From Macrocystis pyrifera (lineage: Eukaryota > Sar > Phaeophyceae > Laminariales > Laminariaceae), in NCBI GenBank assembly GCA_031763025.1, contig JASSKH010000041.1, positions 2,356,001 to 2,420,000 on the forward strand: a DNA stretch of 64,000 bases, given 5' to 3'. Position numbers and translations under genes: made by a program. A model generated the notes under the pieces. It made no database searches and had not been told where the DNA came from. It saw only the letters and a list, made by a program, of their open reading frames with translations. This document shows positions 22,047 to 33,400 of the stretch, piece after piece. Position 1 is the stretch's first letter. Each line of letters begins with the position of its first letter.

Positions 22047-24048
22047 AATGATACTTCGATCGCGCGTACTACTAATACGTGCTTTGTATTTACTGATGCA
22101 ACCCAGTATATATCCCCATTTGCTCACTAAGTCAGTATAATATCGACTGATCGAGGCTGCCGGTGCCCAGCCCAGCCCTAATAAATGCTGGAACACCGCA
22201 ACGACTGGCTGTACCGCCGTTTTTATACTCGTAAACGTCAGCTGTTCAGTTCGACAGATTATAAAGTTGAGTGCCATGTGGAGAGCCGCGCGTGCTCAGC
22301 ATTCCCAGAATTCCTCGTGAATTTTAGATCTTTTTGATTGTGCAACAAGGACAGGCCAAGTAGGCCGAAGGAAGGCCTGTAGCAGGCAGGCGTAGGCCAG
22401 CATCCAGGAGGCCACCATTGGAAGGATCCCGTTTTCTCCACTAACTGTACGGCGCTGCTGCACTCCATCCGTGCTGCACACCTAAAAAGCATCGGTCATG
22501 CCCTTAAAAAAAACTCTTACAACAGCTGCACACTGGACACACAGCACAGAAGTCCACGAGTGGTCATGAGACTGCTGATCGACAGCGTCAACAGCAGTAA
22601 AAACTTCCACACCTCGAGACAGATCATCGATTCCCACCGCTTCATGACCTGTTAGTAGATCCGTCGAAAGGAAGATCAATTCCCGATATTGTATGATACG
22701 ATCTATATGATCTATGTAATAGCTCATGTTGCCGGGTGGGACCCACATAAGCTGCATCATGTAGCAAATGTTTATTGGTTGGATTTGTGCCCTGTAAGGC
22801 AGATCCTGAATAACCGTTCACAACGGCACCCGAGGAACTAGATCATCTACAGCAGTAGATAGATCAGATAGATCATCATCCATCTGCTCGGGGTGTGAAA
22901 ACTTAAACTTCACAGCCTCGTAAAAGTCCTCGCCAAACGCTCGCCTCCAATACAGAGTCTACTACGTACTGCTGTAATGTTTCACTCGACGTATGTCATG
23001 TACTCGTACTGCTTTTTGTACCTTGGTTATAGAAGTACTTGCAGATATCTCACTCTCTGTATACCGTATGTCCAACACATCACGCAACACACCCCCTTCG
23101 ATGATTTCTGCAATCTGCAATCTGATGTTCTACACAACGTCCACGATATGGACGCCGAGCGATGCTGCTGTGGTGTAACATTTACCTGGTGGATCTCGAG
23201 ATATTTCCCAAGCCACAATTTTCCCTTTTCGGCTGGGCGTGCAGTTCGTGCGTGCCCCCCCTTGTTTCGGAGCAAAGTGCAAATCATCTCCAGCGGGGGG
23301 GTGTCGTGTGTTGTGTGTTATCTCGTGTGTTTACGTGGTCGATAAGGCTGTATTAGGGTGGGTAGCTCTGGACTACACTGCTTCTGTAGACTTTTAGTAC
23401 GAGCAGTCTGAACTCTGCACCAAGGAGAAGGTGTTACATTATAGCGGGACAGAGGCTAACGACTCCCCGTCGGGGTGCAGCCGCCCGGCCGGTACATTCA
23501 TACATACCATCTGCCAGAGGTCTAGAGCTTGCAGGCTGAGACGTGGTTCGTACTGTTTGTAGGTCTACTCGTGCTCCTATTTTTCACGTGCAACAGCAGC
23601 AGCAGGATGTGGGTAGCAGCACAGGAGGTACGAATTGCTTTGTATACGTACACTTCGGAGCTATTAATATCAAGTACCAGGAGGTATCATAAAATACGAA
23701 ATGCCTGGTACAACCAGGAAGGAGCAGTATAAATACCTGGTGCATACAGCAGCAGTACCTCCGGTATGATAACTGGAGCATCTGCAGTACTACCTGTACT
23801 GCTGCTGCACCATTCACACTCCCATTCTCGAAGAAATCTTGACTGGTGTTCGACGCCTTTGTGTATCATACATTGTCGTCCACGTCGTACCCTGTTGGTA
23901 CCTGCTGGCTGAGGCCTGGGGTACCTTTGGTCGACTTGAATGGAAGAAATGCGGCCGAAATACTATTTAATACGTACTGCCGTTGCGGCCGGCGCGCAAA
24001 AACTGACTTGATTTTGGGTGGGTGGCACAGAGGGCTCCACCGAACACT

Positions 24049-24742
24049 TCAAGCAGGGATCCAATAATCAGGCAGCTCAGCAATTGCAAGGGCCCCACGA
24101 GCTGCGCGGGCTGCGCGTCGGTGGCATTCAGGGTAGGCACACTCGTGAAGCTGTCGTAGGTCAGAGCAGACTGTGCAAGCGCAAACAAGTGGGGCGGCAC
24201 CACTGCTGCTGCTGCTGTGACGATGTATCATCGTATGGATCATCGTATGGGAACCTTTGCTCATCAAGAACTACAGCAGGACGAGGTACGAGCTGCTGCT
24301 GCTGTGTAGTTATGCTTTGGGTAGTTATGCTATGGGTACGTTGCAATAAGGATTGCGGAAGAGACTACTCCGTGCGTTCAACGCAACGCGGCACGTCATG
24401 CCAAGCAGGAGCGGTGCCCAGCCTCGGCGCCCACGCCATCAATAATCCATCTCGAGGCGGCTCTAATCGCCACCCAATGGTGTTGTGTTAGTTTGAGGTC
24501 TTGCCTGCCAAACAGCGACGGGCAAGTCTGTTCGCCTTATCATCTACAGATCACAAGGTCTACGTTATCTCACAGTTGGCGTAGTCCGCAGCTTTCTCTT
24601 TTTCCCCTCCGCCCATGACGGTCATCTTTGGGTCCAGACCCTCGAATCCATCCACCACCGGCGGTGGTGGTGTGGCGCCTGGTGAACCATTGGAAGCAGC
24701 CTGTCCGTCAGAGGGTGGCGGCTGCGGTTTGGAGTCTTGCAT
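24049..24742 (-). CDS. candidate two-exon small protein, 96 residues
   Basis: Exon 1 is 24742-24574 (ATG; MQDSKPQPPPSDGQAAS..., ending AADYAN) with a GTGAGA donor in phase 1. Exon 2 is 24170-24049, with acceptor TTTGCGCTTGCACAG and continuation CSDLRQLHECAYPECHRRAA to a TGA. The N-terminal half is Pro/Gly/Ser-rich and probably disordered. The C-terminal half is helical, with three Cys and two His (C-x8-C-x4-C). The phases fit, but no family was recognised. A different frame of exon 2 (SALTYDSFTSVPTLNATDAQ) is also open, so the model is tentative. Confidence 0.38.
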
Positions 24743-25291
24743 GATAAGCTTAAAAGGTGGTGTTGTGTGTGCTTGGTCCCTGGCTAACAAAACGTGAAAA
24801 CAGAGCAAGCGGAGCGAACTCGGAAAACCCCGAACCCCGCATTTCCTGGCCGCCTTCCATCCACAAACCAAATGCACAATCGCAGCATGAATCTGCGATG
24901 CACAATACAGGTATATACTGTATGTACTGCTGTATGCTGTCGCAATATACTCGTATCTGCCGATGTGCATGCATGTGCCTCGCACGCGACATGCAAGGGG
25001 TTGATTGGACGCTACCCTTGACACACAAAAGCCACGGCCTCCGTAACGCCCACAACACGTTTGGTCTCGAAATATATATCTTCAATACCTGGTACATACT
25101 AGCAGAGAGCTCATCGGCTCATACAAAACATGTGTTGTGTACCACACACGGTCCAAGCTGCACAATCAGTAAAAGAGAGCTCGGCTGGTGAAGCGTATGT
25201 ACCAGGTATAGTGTACAAGCTATCATGTGTTATGTACCAGGTATATCACGTAACTACAACAACAACAGTATCGTTACACCGGTATATAGTA

Positions 25292-25396
25292 TTACGGGGG
25301 TCCATAGTTAATAGGACCTATGGTGTACATAAAAAACTATATATTTACCTATTTTTACTAGCAATATTTGGTCCTGTTTACTATGGTCCCCCGAAA
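25292..25396. mobile_element. family A element, copy 8
   Basis: Ends TTACGGGGGTCCATAGTTAA and TTTACTATGGTCCCCCGAAA. The core is typical. TACCAGGTA motifs lie within 100 bases on its left. Confidence 0.9.
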
Positions 25397-26289
25397 TAGT
25401 AGTAGTACATACAGCCTGGCCCTATACCGTATACGACGGGCTTACCAAAACCAAGTATTAAGTAGTAATATTAGTGGGAACGTGCCTGGCTCGCTTATTC
25501 TCCGCCCTTTGACGGAGCAGCTCTGCCCTCTGGCGGAACAGGGTTTCGAACTCCTTGGCTACTATTAAACATTTCCGCTGCCTCTGCCGCGGCGACCGCC
25601 TGTCTCTACGGTCGCTGTTACCGTCTCCCTGTAGCCTGCTTGTCGAGGTCGTCATTCCGATGCAGATAAATCGTATTGGGTGGATGGGTGTGATGATTGA
25701 ATTTCGAGAAACCACAGCAGCACCTACTCCTTCCTGTACATGTAAAGCAAAACCCCATCCCAAGAAGGTACTACTGCTACTGTTGTTGAATAAATAGCGG
25801 TCGTATGGGTTGCGTACTGTAGACGGGCAGACGCCAAGCAAGGGGCTCTTCCAAGCCGTCAACCAAAAATAGAGTTTTAGATGTTTAGCAGTTAGGAGCG
25901 TGTTTGGAGGGTATCACGCACCTATCGGCTGGTAGTGTGTGTAGTGGTGCGGTCCCCAAAAGGTTTCACATCTCGGACAGAAAATCGAGTTTCACTTTTA
26001 AACGACCTAGATACTTCAGGGCAGAGGTACTTACTACTGTTGTTGCTGTAATAATATTCCTGACCTGTATGATCTAGCTCGTTTTGCCGGGTGTGGGGGC
26101 CGTACAACCTGCATGATCTACGGCAGGAAAACATGTTACATGTGCCTACCTGTATAATGGCGGGTTAGGATCTACAATGGGCGCCCGCAGTTAAAAAACA
26201 TCACGTGTGTTAAGAAAATTAGGCTCAGGTCGGCACGAACAACAAGAAAATTGAGTCAAGAAACACAGCACAGCAACAGCAACAGTGGG

Positions 26290-26660
26290 ATGTGAAGATT
26301 TTACCTACTGAGCTATTATAGGGGTAGAAGATTGATCGATTACCCACCCCAGGGTAATCCTTACGACACTCTCCCCCCCCCCTCTGAACGGTGGGATCTT
26401 TGGGGCGTCGGTATCGGCCGTATACGCTGACCTACCCGCTCTCCGTCTACCCGCTCTCCGTTTCAGTGCCTGGGGAACCAGGGAGATATACGTTTTCAGG
26501 GACGCACGCGCAGGCGTTTCTATAAAAGAAACATTCGAAGCGAGGTTCGAACCCGCGTCCTGTCGACGACGTCAAATGCATGTGAAGGTGTTACCTACTG
26601 AGCTACTAGGGTAAAAAAAGATCGATCGATTACCCAGCCCAGGGTATAGTCCTTATACGT
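26290..26660 (-). repeat. tRNA-derived (SINE-like) repeat, two head pieces
   Basis: On the minus strand the stretch near 26615-26540 has an A-box-like TAGCTCAGTAGGTAAC and, about 50 bases on, a B-box-like CGGGTTCGAACCTCGC. The GCGGG/CTCGC T-stem pairs, but the D-stem and acceptor stem do not, so it is not a working tRNA. The A-box part with its upstream GGGTAATCGATC occurs again near 26360-26290. This is typical of a SINE head. Confidence 0.55.
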
Positions 26661-27257
26661 AACAGGGACCAACTCTCAATCCTGTACAATAGAGTTAGAA
26701 CAAAGTCGGAAATCAATAAGACATTGCGCCTGGACACCAAATTGACCTTTCTTAAAACTGGGCGCCCACTGGACTGTATGTAGACAATCTAATTTAAAAT
26801 GGATCGTTGTTGTCTGTTCGACCGTGTGCATTGACTGATGTGAAATAAGAGGGCCAATGGAGATCGGGGGCGTACAAGGAGTGTACGTCCTATATCACGA
26901 GGGGGGGTTGTGCCAAGCAGCAGCAGCGCCAGTTCGGGCAAGAAGGAAGTGCTTGGGGCAGAGTGGAGCCCCTGATAACGAGGCCCGAAGACGACCATCT
27001 TGACTTAAAAAAAGCCAGAAAAAAAACTGCATGCAGGCGCGCGGGGGGGGGGGGGGGGGGGGAGGGCTCCAAACGATACATAGGTACACCAAGTCACCAA
27101 CCGCGGTGAGTCGAAGGACGGCGAATACGGAGTCTACGCCGGATGAAGGGCCGACTTTTCGTGTGTACAGATGGGACTGTGTCGGAGTTCGAGCCCCGGG
27201 TTTTCCCCTAACCCCCCCACTTGGAGCGAGGGGTGATACTGTGATATTGGGTAGTAT

Positions 27258-27350
27258 TGGACGCGTTCTACGATAGAGGTAGCACGTTCCGCTAAAATGT
27301 TTCTGGGTGACGGGGCTCCTTAACCCAGAATCTTCGGAACGTCAATCTTG
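27258..27350. repeat. dispersed repeat shared with 45573-45665
   Basis: Shares CTACGAYAGAGGTAGCAC, then CTCCTTAACCCARWATCKTC, and GGAAC, with the copy in a giant-gene intron. Origin unknown. Confidence 0.6.
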
Positions 27351-28369
27351 TTTCGAAAAATGACGTTTTTTTATACTTGGGCCATGGGCTTATTCCTCGA
27401 GATGCAATTTGATTTTTGCTGAAGTCAGTTTTCGGGTGAGGAAAGAGCTCAAGTGAGGAGCCAGAAAAATTAGGGTGAACTTATATCGTAGAACGCCTCA
27501 TTGGACTATAGAATGGCCTTGGGGTAGCCGTAGTATCAAAGCCCTGTAACACTCGAAGAGCACATTCCCGGGGCTCTGAAGTTTCCCTTGCAGTACATTG
27601 GTTAAGATAGCCGATAGCAGAAGAGTAGACAAGCGCCCGAGGACAGTTCCCAGGAAAAGTGTATTTGCCCATCTAGCGGATAAATAGAAGGAGAGCACAG
27701 TGGACTTGATGCCTTGAATCAAGTCCCTATCGAATCACTCTCAACAGCCCCCTTCCGTCTCTTATCTTGAAGAGGAAGAATACGACAACTACACATGAAG
27801 AAGTCTCCTGAACGAGAGAAGTTGCCTTCGTAGCCAGTTCAGATAATACCTGCACTCCAGTCCCTCACTACTACGATGCTCGGGTTATACTATAATACAA
27901 TACGTAATTAATCGACACCATTTGAAAGCAAGGTATGTACAAAGCTTGGTAGCAAGCGTGTAATACGTACGAAAGAATTTGCCAAGCAGAACGGCGTCTG
28001 TGAATAGTTTGAGAAACGAACAGTACCGAGAGGACACCATCCCAGAAGTACAGTCGTCGTGGGTTGCGCTAACGAGAGCAGACACCAAGCAAAGGCGAGC
28101 TTCCAAGTCTTTTTTACCCGAAAGGGAAAACGTGAAAGTTAGGAATACTCGCTGCTCGCAGCACTGCTTCGAGTTTCTTTGAGGCTTCTTACCCTCAAAG
28201 TTCAGAGGTGTGATCATGTGCGCTTTGAAGACCGGCATCTTCGCCTCAATTCATTGTGTACGAATTTCTTCGGGACTTTGCGTGTGTTGTCCTTGGCCGA
28301 CTACAAACAGCAGTGTATACACATTGTGTTGTTGTATCTTCAACCACACCCTGTGGACAATAGACAATG

Positions 28370-28800
28370 GCCACTGCAATACATACCAATAGATCATGGC
28401 GCAATGGACGTGTCTATTATTGCCGTCGGTAGTGTCTGTCGATTTACTACTTCCTCGCAGTCTGTTGTCGTCGGTAGTGGCTATCGATTGGCCTATACTT
28501 TGCTTCCACATACATTGTCGTCGCTAGTAGCTATCGATGGATCACATCCCCAATCCGTTGTCACCGGTAGTGGCTATCGACTGGGTGTTCCACAATCTAT
28601 CGTGATACGTGATGTCTATCGATGGATCACATCCCTAATCTATTGTCACCTACAATGACCATCGATGGATACTCCCCACAATCTATCGTGGCAGGCAATG
28701 TTTGACGATTGTTACCGTCCTAAAATCTATTGTCACCGACAAAATGTCCGTCGGTGGGCACGGCTCACCACCTACTATACTACTGTAGTCGGCAATGTAT
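28370..28800. repeat. degenerate minisatellite, cluster 1
   Basis: Imperfect units of about 43-47 bases built on CTATTGTCRYCGGTARTGGC and TATCGATGGATCACATCC. Copies are 70-85% alike by eye. It is related to the cluster at 29030-29540. Confidence 0.8.
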
Positions 28801-29029
28801 ATCGTTCGACGCACATAAAATATACTCTGCTCAGCACAACAAGGTATATATAACAGCAATATAATATATTGCGACGACAGCAGTAAAAATAATGAGTGTA
28901 TGGTTTGTCTTGACAACACTTGGCACCGTGTGTCGTGACCAATGGGTTCTCAACTAGGCCAATGAATGAACCAGGGAGCATAGACGTTTCAATAAATATT
29001 ATAAAAACGATCTCGAGCGTTTATACGTA

Positions 29030-29540
29030 GAAACAAAAATTGCTTTCGATGCTGGACAACAGACAGTGGCCGCTGCAGAAAATAGTAGGGACAGAATATG
29101 GTCAATGGACGAGCATATTGCTGTCGGCAATGTCTATCAATTGCTTCCGTCCCCAATCTGTTGTGACTGATAATGGACATCCATGGGCACAGACTTTTCA
29201 ATCCATCGCGGATGGCAATGGTCAGCGATGGACACGCTGCACAACCTATTGCGGTTGGCAATATATATCGATAGATTTTCCCACCGTCTGCTGTCACTGC
29301 CAATATTTATCGATAGTTTCCCCCCTCGTCTGTTGTCGCTGGCAATAGAACCGTTAGACTTTCCCCTCTCGCCTATTGACGCTGGCAATATTTATTGTTG
29401 CATTTTCCCCTCGCCTATTGTCGCTGGCAATATCCATCCCATAGATTTCCCTCTTGTCTATTGTCGCTAGCAATAAATATCGATGGATTTTTCCCTCGTC
29501 TATTGTCGCTGGCAATAGACCATTGTGTTTCTATTGTCCA
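29030..29540. repeat. degenerate minisatellite, cluster 2
   Basis: From about 29243 the period is near 42 bases: TCTATTGTCGCTGGCAATAT followed by ATCGATAGATTTTCCCCTCG. At least seven units can be counted up to 29530. It shares its core with cluster 1. Confidence 0.88.
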
Positions 29541-29797
29541 GGGTGTGATTCTTCGCATGATTGTCGCGAGAGGCAAGAAACACAACGTTTCAAGCACTCG
29601 CCCAAATGTAAACTTGTGCTACGCAATGCAATACTTGATTAGTAGAGCGCGATCCTTTCGTTAAGGCGTGTAAGCACATGAGAAAGAGGAAAAACGACGG
29701 GGGACATTTTTGTAGCCCGGGTGGACGTTACCACCACCCCCCCCCCTCGTCGTGAGGCAAGGGACCACGAGGCAGCGGCGAGGTTTTTATAATAATA

Positions 29798-29902
29798 TTA
29801 CGGGGGTCCATAGTAAATAGGACCAACTATAGTTAATAAAAATAGGTAAATATATAGGTTTTTATGTATACCATAGGCCCTATCAACTATGGACCCCCGT
29901 AA
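29798..29902. mobile_element. family A element, copy 9
   Basis: Ends TTACGGGGGTCCATAGTAAA and ATCAACTATGGACCCCCGTA, core AAATAGGTAAATATATAGG, TA on both sides. It lies about 570 bases downstream of the giant gene's stop. Confidence 0.92.
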
Positions 29903-30470
29903 TAGTAACGAATGACAGATCATCTGAACGGCAACCAGAAAACGTACATGAAACGTTCCTGCCTCCCATAAAGCAACTTCTTTCGTAAACCATTGATTAA
30001 AACGCTAAAATCGTGTCTCTATGTACGAACCATCGATAGTAAAGGTTGCAACCCTGTTCGTTGACTCCATGTACGCATTATCTCCCTCGAATGGCGTTGT
30101 CCGCTCGGTAGTTCCCACGGACATACGTTCTACATACCAACGCCCACACAACAGTGAACTACCCAAACCAAACAAGAACAAATACAAAACGAAACACATA
30201 TGTACCCGCTGCAACCAATTCGCAAACTGCGAACGAGCCAAAATACAACCTACTACTACTACTACTGTACACCACCTCAACCATTCGTGTAAAGCGTCTC
30301 TCGACACTAGAAACAATTTTTTTCTACGAACGAAAACGTTTCCCACATGCAATGCTACTACTTCTGTACATATCAGCACTACTGTGTAGTGCGCAAACCG
30401 TCGGATATCTATGGACAGAATATACGGCAACAAAACAGGCGAGTCTAGTATTTAAAAGGGAAAAAAATGT

Positions 30471-33400
30471 TTAGAGGGTAGGATCAACGTCCAACACCCA
30501 GGGGCCGCTATCCCAACGCTCCCAGTAGCCCAGCGGGTAGGTCGGTGACGACTCCTCCCCAGGAAAAAGGGCCTCGAGCCGACCGTGGTTCGCCCCCCAC
30601 CGCCCCCCTGCGGTTCGAGTCGACGGCGCCAGTCGCGAACGTCCCCGCGCGTGTTGCTGAAGACGGACGTCTTGCGACCACCTACTACCTCCAACGTTTG
30701 TGTACGGTCGAGACGAGGAGGCGGCGTTCGCGGGGGGTGCCGTAGCAGAATTAGCAGCTGCAGAAGTAGCAGATGCAGAAGCCCCTGCCGCAGAAGCCGC
30801 TCCTGCATAATAGGCAGGCGGGATGCGCGTCGGGGAGCTGTTCTCCGACCGTCGTCGATATTTGTAACCGTCATCAAGCACTGCTTGCGCCGCTTTGGCT
30901 TGCCACGGCAGGTACGTGCTCCCGCGTTCCCGATACCGACTGAAGATGCTCGGAGTGTTGGCGAAAGGCGGATTCTCCGCCACGCTGAGGGACATATGCC
31001 GGTGGCGATATCGCTTGCTCACCGGAGCAGCCGCTCTGCCCTCGATCATCCTTGGTGGCGCTACGGCGGCCATCGAATACGTGCGTGGTGGAAATTCGAC
31101 GTCCACTGGCCTATAACGTGCCTGCAACGGAAAATTGGCGGCCACTCCTGCAGCATTCGGTGACGCTGCCCCACCAGGGTCCACCAGCGGTCTCAGATAG
31201 TGGGATGGCGTCACATCGGTAGTGCTGCTGCCAACCCTCGGCCTACCCGCTGTCATGGCCCATGAAGCGGATTGCTCCGACCGAGAGCTGTCGGCAGTGA
31301 CCTCTCCCGCGAATAGGGGGGTGGTTCCATTGCTATAATACCCGTTACCACCGTGGACCGACGGTTTGAACTTCCGAAGATTCAATGTCGGCACGGCAGG
31401 GTTCCGAAATCGGGAGGGAGAACCGACCAACAGACCCGCCGGGTCGTGAAAGTAGACTTTTTTTTCGTGCGTTGCTTCTCTCGCCGCCGTTGCTGGAGGC
31501 CGTTGCGCGTTTACTTTCTTCGCGATAGTCATCCTGGACGACCCGGCGCCACCACCACCTTTGCCGTATCCTTCCTCCTCCTGATCGTCGTCGTCGCCTT
31601 GATGTGCTCCGCTATTCTCGGGTACCGCTGACTCGTGCGCCCGTCTTCGGGCAGACACGCCATTGAGGGCATCAAAACCTTGGCTGCTGCCGTGGCCCTC
31701 CAGAGAGGAGGATCCACCGGTGGTGGAACTACTCCAGTCGCCACCTCCTCGACTCTGACTTCTCCTGCGGCAGAGAAATTCCCGACGCTTCCGATCCTGT
31801 GAGAGAAGTAGTTTTGGAGGGTGTATAACTGGGTGTCTGATATTACGCGTAAAAAAAAAAGTATGTCATTGTTGCTGATAAGTCAGGTGTGAGTTCGACC
31901 GATCCAGTGGTTGATACTCAACATATTATCTACCTGTAGGTGTTAAGCTCCTTGGCTCAGGTTCACCGCGTTCATAAGTACTCGTATATATCAGATATTT
32001 GCGGGTACAGTGCTTGGTTGGATGTCGACCTGTGGGTGTCGTGGAATGTTTTTCGAATCGGGTCGCGATGACGTGTAACGACGAACTTCTATCAGGAATG
32101 TCAACGGCAACGTGTGCACCAAGCAACCGCGCTCTCGGGGAGTAGAAGACGGCGCGATGGCGAGTTGGTCGTGGGATAGTGTGCGTGATTTGTTTGGTTT
32201 GCGCCACCGATAGAAGCAAGCAGCCCTTGCATGAGGAGAGTTTTACCCCAACCCTCTCTTTTTCGCATGCATCCCAAGGATAATAGCCCCAACCCCTCTA
32301 TTTCGTATAGCGAAGAATATTTACCTCCGTTATTTTATCTTCGTCTGGCTTCACTTCGCAGTAGTTCATAATCGGATCCCAGCCGGGCTCTCCTGGTGCC
32401 GGTGTCCGCCATGGTGGAAGCCCCAAATCCGGAAAAAAATGCCATACCTACCGCAAAGGACGGGGTTGGAGGCGGAGCGGTAACAGCTAGTTCTCAATAT
32501 TTGCGTGCTTCGTCTGGTAAGCCGCTGAGTTGTTGTTGTTGAACACGCATCTATTTCGATTCATCATTTTCCCGTAGTCGATCTCTCAAGGAGAGTAAGA
32601 AACGCTGTCACGGCTCATCGGGTGTCGTTGATCGTTAGCTTCGGGTTGAAACCACCCCATCAGCCGGGCACGCAACTATAATACATGCCCTGAACTCACA
32701 CGGCCGTGCGCGCGCGCATCTTGTTGCTACTATACATCCGTCGTATACATGATCATACGACAATGATCGCTATGTCCGAAGAACTATCGGCCAAATTGCA
32801 TTACCAACCGATAAAACTTTTTTGGACTACTGCCGTGAACGGTGTCTGGTGCTCTACAAACATCCCATGCATTGGTTGTGAGCGTCTGACACCAACTGTG
32901 GTGCTACTACTTATTGACCCTTTTAGGATCGCAGCCCCGGTCTGGTGAAAAAAAACACTCAAAGTCTAAGTGGTTTGTCCCCAAAACGGGACTGCAGTCC
33001 GAAAAGGGTGAACCTATTGGACTTCTGAGGGCCCCTCACCTGAGGACCCCTCTCTCTATGTATATATGTATATATATGTATATATAAAAGCGTATATAAT
33101 TTTTCCCCCTGCCAAAATCCGATTGGAACAAAACGAGGCGGATGCTTAAGCTTCGGCCTATCATGGGGTTTCAAATGATATCGTAAAAGCAAAAATGGGA
33201 GTTGCGCTGTCGGACTGTGAGTAGTTCCTCAGTGCCCGTGAGGAACCCCGCCTGTCAGAACCGTTTTGGCCAAAAACGGTAGAGTACCCCTATGGTAGCA
33301 CGCGTGACGCCAGAAAAAGGTACAGTACGACGTACGTCAACTTGTTGCGAGGAGAGCTCGGTTGTTCCGTACCAGTGCTGCTGTACTGCTTGGCGCAGAG

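Larger units (their letters stand above)
19084..24048. other. no supported exon; holds the unseen 5' end of the PRMT gene
   Basis: Nothing certain codes here. A minus ORF of 29 codons at 21357-21268 (MIYFEAPPPWYYVLWSVGVG...) has a hydrophobic stretch but no family match. Frames at 22870-22960 and 23967-24203 are weak. Family A copy 7 (21938-22046) and a foldback element (19300-19515) are present, along with ATCGGATATCGG-rich sequence at 20270-20640. Confidence 0.4.
24743..30470. other. gene-poor repeat-rich spacer
   Basis: Downstream of the giant gene (its stop is at 30471). It contains family A copies 8 and 9, a tRNA-derived repeat (26.3-26.7 kb) and two clusters of a minisatellite (28.4-29.5 kb). 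The minus ORF 28238-27885 (117 residues) shows no motif or splice context and is not called. Confidence 0.5.

Noticed and set aside
22860-22965. Minus frame AFGEDFYEAVKFKFSHPEQM as an exon
   Set aside because: Its second half is a GATCTATC-type simple repeat and no partner exon was found.
26540-26615. tRNA gene
   Set aside because: A- and B-boxes and a T-stem are present, but the D-stem and acceptor stem do not pair, and no sensible anticodon arm forms.
28370-29540. CRISPR array
   Set aside because: The units are degenerate along their whole length with no constant repeat and unique spacer pattern, and the genome is eukaryotic.
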